Below, in pieces: positions 7,628 through 14,869 of a stretch of DNA of 17,731 bases; the stretch's first letter is position 1; every line of letters begins with the position of its first letter. The position numbers were made by a program, and so were the translations under genes. The stretch lies in NCBI GenBank assembly GCA_002437285.1, contig DJOV01000133.1, positions 457-18,187 on the forward strand, read 5' to 3'. The stretch is from Prevotella sp. UBA6429 (GTDB taxonomy: Bacteria; Bacteroidota; Bacteroidia; Bacteroidales; Bacteroidaceae). The notes below the pieces were generated by a model that was given only the letters and a program-made list of their open reading frames with translations, made no database searches and was not told where the DNA came from.

Positions 7628-8646
7628 CTCCGATGACCGACCTTTTCCCATGGAGACAGATGAGCGTCGTCCTCTTGCTGGTGGTGTCCATCGTGCTCCT
7701 GTTTTTCCTGAGCCTCGTGCATGGCAGTGTGCACATCCCACTGGGCGAGGCGGTGCCCGTCTTGCTGGGAGACGACAGTCCTGAGAGCTGGCGCTTCATC
7801 ATCCTGGAGACGCGCCTGCCCCAAGCGCTGACGGCGTGGTTGGCCGGTGGCGCGCTGGCCGCGAGTGGCCTGCTGCTCCAGACGGCCTTCGGCAATCCGC
7901 TGGCCGCCCCCGACATCTTCGGTGTGACCAGCGGGGCTTCGCTGGCCGTGGCACTGCTCACGCTGGCTCCTGTGGCCACGCTGCCCGTGGCCTTGGGCTA
8001 CCTTTCCTCCGTGGCGGCCGCCTTTGTGGGAGCCATCGCCGTCACGGCCCTCATCTTCGCCGTGAGCCGATGGGTGCACAGTCCCGTGGTGCTCATGGTG
8101 GTGGGCATCATGGTGGGTTACCTGGCGTCGAGCGCCATCACGCTGCTCAACTTCTTTGCCACGGAGCAAGGCGTCAAGAACTTTGCCGTGTGGGGCATGG
8201 GCAACTTCGGCAATGTGCCGATGGGCGAGATGCCCGTGTTTGCCTCGCTGACGCTATTGGCCACCCTGGCCTCCTTTCTGCTGGTCAAGCCGCTCAACGC
8301 GTTGCTCCTCGGCGATCGATACGCTGAGAACCTCGGCGTCCATGTCAAGTCGCTCAGGCGTGAGCTCCTGTTGCTCACGGGGTTGCTTACGGCTGTCGTC
8401 ACTGCCTTCTGCGGTCCCGTCGCCTTCATCGCCTTGGCCGTTCCCCATGTGGCTCGTCTGCTGGTGCGCACGGCCGACCATCGCCTGCTGCTCCTGGTCA
8501 CGGTGCTTGCCGGACAGGCCGTGGCGTTGCTCTGCAATGTGCTGACCACGCTGCCCGGTGAGGCCGGCATCCTGCCGCTCAATGCCGTGACGCCGCTCAT
8601 CGGCGCTCCGGTCATCATCTATGTCTTATTAGCTAAGAAACCATGA
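7624..8646 (+). CDS. btuC: Corrinoid ABC transporter permease (BtuC/FecCD family)
   Basis: A 340-residue inner-membrane permease of the FecCD/BtuC family with about nine to ten hydrophobic helices. Typical signatures are ETRLPQALTAWLAGGALAAS, LLLQTAFGNPLAAPDIFGVT, ASGLLLQ, and the C-terminal GPVAFIALAVPHVARLLV followed by LPLNAVTPLIGAPVIIYVLL. The cytoplasmic loop LGVHVKSLRRELL corresponds to the helix pair that contacts the ATPase in BtuCD. An in-frame ATG at 7633 is an alternative start. It overlaps btuF and the adenosyltransferase gene by four bases each (ATGA). No ATPase gene follows, so this homodimeric channel must use an ATPase encoded elsewhere. Specificity for B12 is inferred from the operon. 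Confidence 0.9.
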   Translation: MTPMTDLFPWRQMSVVLLLVVSIVLLFFLSLVHGSVHIPLGEAVPVLLGDDSPESWRFIILETRLPQALTAWLAGGALAASGLLLQTAFGNPLAAPDIFGVTSGASLAVALLTLAPVATLPVALGYLSSVAAAFVGAIAVTALIFAVSRWVHSPVVLMVVGIMVGYLASSAITLLNFFATEQGVKNFAVWGMGNFGNVPMGEMPVFASLTLLATLASFLLVKPLNALLLGDRYAENLGVHVKSLRRELLLLTGLLTAVVTAFCGPVAFIALAVPHVARLLVRTADHRLLLLVTVLAGQAVALLCNVLTTLPGEAGILPLNAVTPLIGAPVIIYVLLAKKP

Positions 8647-9143
8647 ACAACATCACCACCAAGAGAGGCGACACGGGCACCACGTCGCTGGCCGACGGCA
8701 CACGTGTCGACAAGGACAACCTGCGGATAGAGCTCAATGGCGAGCTCGATGAACTGATGGCCAGCCTCGGCTTGTGCCGGGCGGCCAGCGGACAGGCCGA
8801 GCCCTACGCCACCCTGCAACGCCAGCTCATGGGCCTCATGGCCCTGGTGGCAAAGCCCTCTCTGGCCCTTCCGCCAGCCGACGAGAAGCGTGTCAAAGAG
8901 GCCGTGGAGCGGATGGAGCGCGAGATAAACCGTTGCTGCCCCTCATCGGCCCGCTTCGGCTTTGTCCTTCCGGGCAGTGATCTCGCCGACGCTGCCCTCC
9001 ACATGGCGAGAGCCAAGGCCCGCACCTGCGAGCGGCGCATGGTGGCGCTGGCCAGGACCGAGCCTGTGGACCCCGCCATGCTCGCCTATCTCAACCGCCT
9101 CTCCGACTACCTGTTCGCGCTGGCCATCGGACGGATGGGGTAG
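8643..9143 (+). CDS. pduO: PduO-type cob(I)alamin adenosyltransferase
   Basis: A 166-residue protein of the PduO-type family, which transfers adenosyl from ATP to cob(I)alamin to make adenosylcobalamin. The N-terminal ATP-binding motif TKRGDTGTTSLADGTRVDK (residues 6-24) is intact. RIELNGELDEL corresponds to the usual RxEAYGTxDEL, ARAKARTCERR to the family arginine helix, and YLNRLSDYLFALA to the conserved C-terminal helix. It is shorter than most relatives (about 180-195), mainly in the middle, and differs at some conserved spots: Asn for Tyr in the second motif, LPGS for LPGG, and Cys in the arginine helix. It starts by ATGA overlap with btuC, the position where btuD would be expected, and is the last gene before the hairpin at 9373. 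Assimilation of imported corrinoid is the likely job. Confidence 0.87.
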   Translation: MNNITTKRGDTGTTSLADGTRVDKDNLRIELNGELDELMASLGLCRAASGQAEPYATLQRQLMGLMALVAKPSLALPPADEKRVKEAVERMEREINRCCPSSARFGFVLPGSDLADAALHMARAKARTCERRMVALARTEPVDPAMLAYLNRLSDYLFALAIGRMG

Positions 9144-9204
9144 GGGGCGTTTCCCCTTGTGGATGAGGCCTTTCATGAGCTGCTCTTTCCCCTGGAACCA
9201 ATAA

Positions 9205-9360
9205 AATCAAGAAGAAAAAGTTCCCCTCCAAGACTTCACCTCCCATTCTGACATCGATTGGAGCCAGCCCGTGGAGGACATCGACCGGCAGCTCTATCGC
9301 AAGTATGGTCTCACAGAAGATGAGGTGGCTTTCATCGAGAAGACCATCAAGGCGATGTAG
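9205..9360 (+). pseudogene. Relic: C-terminal fragment resembling R-M methylase/helicase proteins
   Basis: One frame after an in-frame TAA (9202-9204) reads about 51 codons to a TAG at 9358. It contains VPLQDFTSHSDIDWSQPVED and then IDRQLYRKYGLTEDEVAFIE, ending KTIKAM. There is no ATG in this frame after the TAA. From memory, this acidic ending (DIDxQLYxKYGLxxEEIAFIE) is typical of the C-terminus of large Bacteroidetes restriction-modification proteins, such as Eco57I-like methylases and associated helicases; I could not check it. Nothing resembling the rest of such a protein is present upstream, so it looks like the tail left after a deletion. Around 9220 a neighbouring frame gives IKKKKFP, so a frameshift may also be involved. 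Bases 9144-9204 hold no other gene; the family call is tentative. Confidence 0.5.
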
Positions 9361-9372
9361 TGCTTGCGAAAA

Positions 9373-9420
9373 TGATACCGCTTTATTCTCCGCGAAAATG
9401 CGGAGAATAAAGCGGTATCA
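9373..9420. terminator. Perfect 21-bp hairpin between convergent units, probable bidirectional terminator
   Basis: Bases 9373-9393 and 9400-9420 are exact reverse complements (21 of 21) around the 6-base loop GAAAAT. The arm begins TGATACCGC and has an AT-rich middle (TTTATTC) and a GC-rich tip (TCCGC). It lies between the end of the B12 operon (plus) and the end of the gltD cluster (minus), the right place for a shared terminator, although no long T-run follows on either side. The 9-mer GCGAAAATG occurs both at 9366-9374 and at 9392-9400. Bases 9421-9475 show nothing else. Confidence 0.6.
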
Positions 9421-9475
9421 ATGTTTAGATTGGTCCTAAGGACGCGGATGCTTTTAATCAGCAGTGGGGTAGGCG

Positions 9476-10834
9476 TTATTGTTCGGGCTTTCTGATTTCG
9501 CTCTCCATGTTGATGGCTTCAAGGAGCTTGATGGCATCCACATATTGTGCAATGCCTTCGGCCACCAGCTTGGCATCGCGCATGGCCAGGACTACCGTGG
9601 ACGGGCGGTTCACGACATCGCCTCCGGCAAACACGCCTTTGCGGGTGGTCATGCCGTAGGGCTTCTCACGGGTGAGGACATATCCGCGGTCGTCAACCTC
9701 AATGCCTGTTGTAGTGGACACGATGCGGCTTGCGGGTGCCGAGCCGACAGCCATGATCACCAAGTCGGCACGCTCTGTGCGGCGCTGGCCGTCTGTTGTC
9801 TCGATGACCACCTCGTTGAGCGTGCCGTCGTGGTCATGAATCTCCACGATGCTCGACTCCCAACTGAAGTGCACACCCTCAGACACGGCATCCTCATATT
9901 CGGAGCGTAACGCGCTCATGTCGTTGATGGTGCGATGATAGACCACTTCCACATGGCTTGCCCCCATGCGGACGGCGGTTCTCGCGGCATCCATCGCCGT
10001 GTTTCCACAGCCGATGACATACACCCTGTTGCCCTCGCGCACGGCCACCTCGTCACGGCTCAGATTGCCTTCGTTGTAGAGGCTCACGCGCCGCAGGAAC
10101 CAGATGGCCTGCCGTACGCCCTTGAGGTTGCATCCCGGAATGTGGAGCTTCTTCGGCTTGCCGGTTCCCGTTCCCATGAAGATGGCGTCGTAGCCCATGG
10201 CGAAGAGCTTGTCGATGTTGAGCGTGTCGTTTCCGACGGTGGTGTTGCAATGAAACACCACGCCAAGTTCTTCGATCTTCTTGATCTCACGGCGCACAAT
10301 CTCTTTGGGCAACCTGTATTCGGGAATGCCGAACATCAGCACGCCGCCCGGTTCCGGTTCCATCTCGAAGATCTCCACGCTGAATCCCTGCCGTGCCAGG
10401 TCGCCGGCGATAGTCAGACCCGCTGGTCCTGAGCCGATGACGGCCACCTTGCCTCGTGTCTTGGGCAACAGCATCTCGCGAATGAGACCCATGTCGCCAT
10501 CAAAGTCGGCTATAAACCGTTCAAGTTTGCCGACCTTGATGCCCTTGCCCTTCTTGTTGAGCACGCAGTGGCCTTCGCATTGCTTTTCGTGGGGACACAC
10601 ACGCCCGCACACAGAGGGCAGGTTGCTCTTGCTGTTGATGATATCCATGGCGTTGCCGAGGTTTCCCATCGATAGCTCATGTATCCAGGAGGGTATGTCA
10701 TGGCTGATGGGGCACCCCTTCTTGCATTGTGGCACTTTGCAGTTGAGGCACCGCTTGGCCTCTTCGATGGCCTCGTGCATGGTGTAGCCCTCGTTGACCT
10801 CCTGAAATAACTTGTTTTCTGTTTCCATTCTCAT
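9476..10834 (-). CDS. gltD: GltD-like NADPH-dependent FAD/Fe-S oxidoreductase (glutamate synthase small subunit family)
   Basis: About 452 residues from ATG 10834; 10828 is equally possible, and an ATG at 10870 would overlap the upstream gene. The N-terminal domain holds two cysteine clusters, RCLNCKVPQCKKGCP and VCGRVCPHEKQCEGHC, for [4Fe-4S] centres. A first Rossmann motif, KVAVIGSGPAGL, binds FAD, and a second, RVYVIGCGNTAMDAARTA, binds NAD(P)H; GVFAGGDVV near the C-terminus is the second FAD contact. This is the layout of GltD, which passes electrons from NADPH to the large subunit GltB, and of the related NfnB/SudA flavoproteins. Neither gltB nor an nfnA-like gene is adjacent, so the partner is unknown. 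It is the last gene of the minus-strand cluster, 17 bases after the peptidase stop. Confidence 0.82.
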   Translation of the reverse strand: MRMETENKLFQEVNEGYTMHEAIEEAKRCLNCKVPQCKKGCPISHDIPSWIHELSMGNLGNAMDIINSKSNLPSVCGRVCPHEKQCEGHCVLNKKGKGIKVGKLERFIADFDGDMGLIREMLLPKTRGKVAVIGSGPAGLTIAGDLARQGFSVEIFEMEPEPGGVLMFGIPEYRLPKEIVRREIKKIEELGVVFHCNTTVGNDTLNIDKLFAMGYDAIFMGTGTGKPKKLHIPGCNLKGVRQAIWFLRRVSLYNEGNLSRDEVAVREGNRVYVIGCGNTAMDAARTAVRMGASHVEVVYHRTINDMSALRSEYEDAVSEGVHFSWESSIVEIHDHDGTLNEVVIETTDGQRRTERADLVIMAVGSAPASRIVSTTTGIEVDDRGYVLTREKPYGMTTRKGVFAGGDVVNRPSTVVLAMRDAKLVAEGIAQYVDAIKLLEAINMESEIRKPEQ

Positions 10835-10851
10835 TCGCTGATTTTCATGTG

Positions 10852-13056
10852 TCACTTCACCTCCGACCACTTGGGCGGATTGACGTGGAGCAGGTTCTTC
10901 ACAAAGAAGTCGTAGCGCTTGTGCTCGCCAAACTGCTCACCCAGGGTGTGGTGGACACCCGGCAGCACCACGAGGTCGAAGTCCTTGCCCGCTTTCTCCA
11001 GGGCGTTGACCACCTGGTAGGTGCTCGACGGGTCAACATTGTCGTCAAGCTCACCCACAACGAGCATCAGCGGGCGCTCCAGCTTATGGGCGTTGTAGAC
11101 GTTGCTACACTCCACGTAGCTTGAGTCGATGGGCCATCCCATCCACTGCTCGTTCCACCAGATCTTGTCCATGCGGTTGTCGTGGCATCCGCAGGAGCTG
11201 TAGGCGGCCTTGTAGAAGTCGCCATGCAGGAGCACGGCCGTGGTGGACTCCTGTCCACCGGCTGAAGCGCCGAAGATGCCCACGTTGTCGGCGTCCATAT
11301 AGGGGTACTTGGCCGCTGCCGCCTTGATCCACAGCTCACGGTCGGGGAAACCGGCATCCTTCAGGTTCTTGTAGCAGATCTCCTCAAACTTCTTGCCACG
11401 GTAACTGGTACCCATGGCGTCGAGCTGCACGACGATGAAGCCCAGTTCGGCCAAGGCGGTCATGTTCCAGTTGTAGGCGATGAAGCTCTTGGGGGTGTAG
11501 GCGTCGCCAGGGCCGGCGTAGATATACTCGATGACGGGATACTTCTTCGACGGGTCGAAGTTGGTGGGGCGCTGGATGATGCCCCACATGTCGGTCTGTC
11601 CGTCACGTCCCTTGGCCTTGAACACCTCGGGAGCCACCCATCCGTTGGCTTTGAGTTGTGAGATGTCGGCTTTCTCCAGGGTCTTGATGAGGTGTCCGTC
11701 GGAGGCGCTGCGCAGTTCGGTGACGGGTGGCGTGTCGACCTTGCTGTAGGTGTCGACCAGGTATTGGTGGTCGGGCGAGAACACCACCGAGTGATTGCCC
11801 TCGGCGGGGGTGAGACAGGTCATGCCCTTGCCGTCGAAGCCAATCTTGTAGTAATGGATGAGGTAAGGGTCCTCGTCCTTGTTGACGCCTGATGCGGCGA
11901 AGTAGATGATGCGGTTCTGCTCGTCTACGTTCTCCACGCGGCGCACAAACCAGTCACCCCGGGTAATCTGGCGAGGCTTGGCGAGGTGTCCTTTCTTGTC
12001 GGGTTGTACATCGTAGAGGTAGATGTGGTTCCAGTTGTCGCGCTCCGAGGTCCAGAGAAGTTGCTTGCCGTCGTTGATGAATTGTCTCCAGAGGCGCGAG
12101 TAGTTGACAAACGTGTTGGAGCGTTCCTCCACCACGGTTCTCAGGTTGCCCGTTGTGGCGCTCATGGCCAGCATCTGATAGAGCTGGTGTCCGCGCCGGT
12201 TGTACTCCATGGTCACCTCCCGGCTGTCAGGCGTCCACTGAAACCAGTCGAGACTGTATTGGTTTTCCACGGCGTGTGGGTCTGCTTCCACCTTCTTCAC
12301 CACCATGCCGTCGAGCAGGGAGCGCTGGTTGCCGCTTGCCGTGTCGGGCAGGGTGAGTGAGATGATCACCGGCCAGTGCTGCACCAGCTCGTCGCCTGGC
12401 TTGGCGTATTCCTGTTTGTGGAGGATGGGCTGCTCCTGGTCGGCGGGTGATGATTCCACGTAGTAGACGTATCGTTTCTCGACACTGTTGCGCTTGCAGA
12501 CGAAAAGTTTACGTGAGTCGGGGCTCCAATAGATGTTGGAACTGTAGTAGCGCCCGATGGTTCCGTCCTGCGTCAGGGCATGTTTCTCTGTGTAGGGCTT
12601 GCCCACCTCGTGTATGTAGACATTGTTGCTCTCGATCCAGGCGTCGAGCTTGCCGTCAGGCGAGGCCACCACGCGTTGGTCCTGCTCGTCGTCGGTCTCC
12701 ATCCAGTGGCGTTGCGGATGGCGGAAGGGGTCATCGCCACGGCGCTGTCCCCAGGGACCACGGCGCTCACGGATGCCCAGGGCATCCTTCATCTCTTTCT
12801 CGGAGTTGTAGGTCTTGCTGGTTCCTGACGACACATCGTATGTTATATATCGTCTTCCATCCTGTGTGTCAATGTAATAGTGTAAGACCGAAGTGGAGTC
12901 CTGCCACCCGATGTTGTGTGCCCAATGGGCTACATTCTTCTGTTGGAACTTGTCGTAGAGTCCGTAGGCCCGTTTGTAGTCGGCAGCCGTGCCTTGCGCG
13001 CGGGCCGCTGCGGAGGCGAGGGCCAATGCCGCCAGTCCGATGGTTCTTAAGTCCAT
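10852..13056 (-). CDS. Secreted S9-family peptidase with DPP IV-type propeller
   Basis: A 734-residue serine peptidase. Residues 1-21 (MDLRTIGLAALALASAAARA) form a signal peptide, so it acts in the periplasm or at the cell surface. About residues 80-480 form the DPP IV-type beta-propeller, with repeats such as KLDAWIESNNVYI, YWSPDSRKLFVCKRN, FQWTPDSREVTMEYN and KQLLWTSERDNWNHIYL. The alpha/beta-hydrolase domain follows: nucleophile elbow GASAGG (Ser about 598), GELDDNVDP (Asp about 672) and GVHHTLG (His about 703). DPP IV proper usually has GWSYGG, and I do not see a clear double-Glu motif for the substrate N-terminus, so strict Xaa-Pro dipeptidyl specificity is uncertain. It lies 28 bases after the pantothenate kinase stop in the same direction. 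Confidence 0.9.
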   Translation of the reverse strand: MDLRTIGLAALALASAAARAQGTAADYKRAYGLYDKFQQKNVAHWAHNIGWQDSTSVLHYYIDTQDGRRYITYDVSSGTSKTYNSEKEMKDALGIRERRGPWGQRRGDDPFRHPQRHWMETDDEQDQRVVASPDGKLDAWIESNNVYIHEVGKPYTEKHALTQDGTIGRYYSSNIYWSPDSRKLFVCKRNSVEKRYVYYVESSPADQEQPILHKQEYAKPGDELVQHWPVIISLTLPDTASGNQRSLLDGMVVKKVEADPHAVENQYSLDWFQWTPDSREVTMEYNRRGHQLYQMLAMSATTGNLRTVVEERSNTFVNYSRLWRQFINDGKQLLWTSERDNWNHIYLYDVQPDKKGHLAKPRQITRGDWFVRRVENVDEQNRIIYFAASGVNKDEDPYLIHYYKIGFDGKGMTCLTPAEGNHSVVFSPDHQYLVDTYSKVDTPPVTELRSASDGHLIKTLEKADISQLKANGWVAPEVFKAKGRDGQTDMWGIIQRPTNFDPSKKYPVIEYIYAGPGDAYTPKSFIAYNWNMTALAELGFIVVQLDAMGTSYRGKKFEEICYKNLKDAGFPDRELWIKAAAAKYPYMDADNVGIFGASAGGQESTTAVLLHGDFYKAAYSSCGCHDNRMDKIWWNEQWMGWPIDSSYVECSNVYNAHKLERPLMLVVGELDDNVDPSSTYQVVNALEKAGKDFDLVVLPGVHHTLGEQFGEHKRYDFFVKNLLHVNPPKWSEVK

Positions 13057-13084
13057 GATCGTTAGCTATGTTTTAGTCAGGTTG

Positions 13085-13912
<828 letters not shown>

Positions 13913-13959
13913 GGTGATGTGTGTGTTACGGGGGTGTAGGTAGGGTAGGGCGGTGGCGC

Positions 13960-14625
13960 TTACCGGTAGAGGTGATAGGAACCCCCGTCGCTCTGCGCAT
14001 ACTTGCGCAGCAGTTGTTGGATGTATTCGGCGTTCTGGCGCACATGCTCCTCATCGCCGTCGTAGCCATTGATGAGCACCACGAGGTGCGTAGTGTCAAG
14101 GGTGATCTTGGTGCGCTCGTTGTCGGAGGTGGGTGTGCCTACACCCCCCTGTGCGTCACGGTAGACGGGCAGGCCGGCGATGTTGATCATGCCGCGTCCG
14201 ATGCCTTCGTAGGGCTCGCCCTCACGTCCGATGCCCAGGGTCAGCGTGTCGCCCACAAACTTGTCAGCGTCGAAACCGCCGATGCTGTATCCGTAAGCGA
14301 TGCTGCCGAGGTTGATGAGGTCTACGAGTGTGTCGATCTGGTAGAGATTCTTGCCTTGCAGCTGTCGGCGGATGAGCGCCTCCGAGGCGGGGCGATAGCG
14401 CGAGGGATCCTTGCCGCAAGCGCGGTAGACACGGCGTGTGGCGGCAATGCCGGGGAGCTCCTTCACGGTGTCGGTGGTCAGGAAGGTGCGATAGTGGTCG
14501 CCCTGCGCACCGATCTCGTCCCAAAGCGCCTCGCTGTAGGGAGTGTTCTGGACCGTGGCTTCCACGCAAGCACCCACAAATGTGGGGCAAGCTTGCTCGA
14601 TTTCTTGGCTTACTATGATGTTCAT
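13960..14625 (-). CDS. Stand-alone B3/B4 domain protein (PheT-like tRNA-editing fold)
   Basis: A 221-residue protein made almost only of a B3/B4 domain, the fold that edits mischarged tRNA inside the phenylalanyl-tRNA synthetase beta chain. Signatures are RRVYRACGKDPSRYRPASEA and LYQIDTLVDLINLGSIAYGY, then the loop EPYEGIGRGMINIAGLPVYR and TPTSDNERTKI, typical of free-standing members. Such proteins are thought to deacylate wrongly charged tRNA, but for most the substrate is unproven. The start at ATG 14625 fits the promoter box at 14653-14660; the frame stays open upstream to 14919 but crosses that promoter. There is no signal peptide. It is the first gene of a four-gene minus-strand cluster with coaW, the S9 peptidase and gltD. 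Confidence 0.85.
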   Translation of the reverse strand: MNIIVSQEIEQACPTFVGACVEATVQNTPYSEALWDEIGAQGDHYRTFLTTDTVKELPGIAATRRVYRACGKDPSRYRPASEALIRRQLQGKNLYQIDTLVDLINLGSIAYGYSIGGFDADKFVGDTLTLGIGREGEPYEGIGRGMINIAGLPVYRDAQGGVGTPTSDNERTKITLDTTHLVVLINGYDGDEEHVRQNAEYIQQLLRKYAQSDGGSYHLYR

Positions 14626-14652
14626 ATTCAAGCGATTTTGCGGTATTGTATG

Positions 14653-14660
14653 CAAAGTTA
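14653..14660 (-). promoter_or_regulatory. Bacteroidetes -7 promoter box of the B3/B4-coaW-S9-gltD cluster
   Basis: Reading leftwards the sequence is TAACTTTG, 27 bases before the ATG at 14625, with a T-rich stretch upstream on the same strand (14661-14690). It is the only good TAnnTTTG box I found for the four minus-strand genes, whose gaps are 47, 28 and about 17 bases, which supports one transcript. Confidence 0.68.
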
Positions 14661-14816
14661 AGCAAAAAGAAAGGAGCAAGAAAGAAAAATAAGTGGAAAT
14701 GTTACACGCCTGTCCCAAAAAACAGGAATATGAGCCAAAACCATCTTCCCCAGTGTCATTTGGATCTTTATTTAAACATTCTTCAAGTAAAGAAGCCTGT
14801 TTCGAAGTTTTTTTTG

Positions 14817-14824
14817 TAAGTTTG
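14817..14824 (+). promoter_or_regulatory. Bacteroidetes -7 promoter box for the DNA ligase gene
   Basis: TAAGTTTG matches TAnnTTTG and lies 45 bases before the ATG at 14870, after a run of eight T. It supports the internal ATG as the true start of the ligase. The AT-rich interval 14661-14816 between this box and the divergent one holds no gene; a weak 5-bp hairpin (CCTGT/ACAGG, 14709-14726) is the only structure seen. Confidence 0.6.
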
Positions 14825-14869
14825 TGCCTGCATTTGTGGCAAGCCCCCGCAAGCCCGCCACCAACAATC

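Noticed and set aside
9142..9157. Small hairpin AGGGG/CCCCT directly after the pduO stop
   Set aside because: Only five base pairs without a following T-run; the 21-bp hairpin at 9373 is a much better terminator candidate.
14693..14869. In-frame open extension upstream of the ligase ATG
   Set aside because: It crosses a TAnnTTTG promoter box at 14817 and an AT-rich intergenic region, and its translation (MEMLHACPKKQEYE and onwards) does not resemble a ligase N-terminus; ATG 14870 fits the family better.
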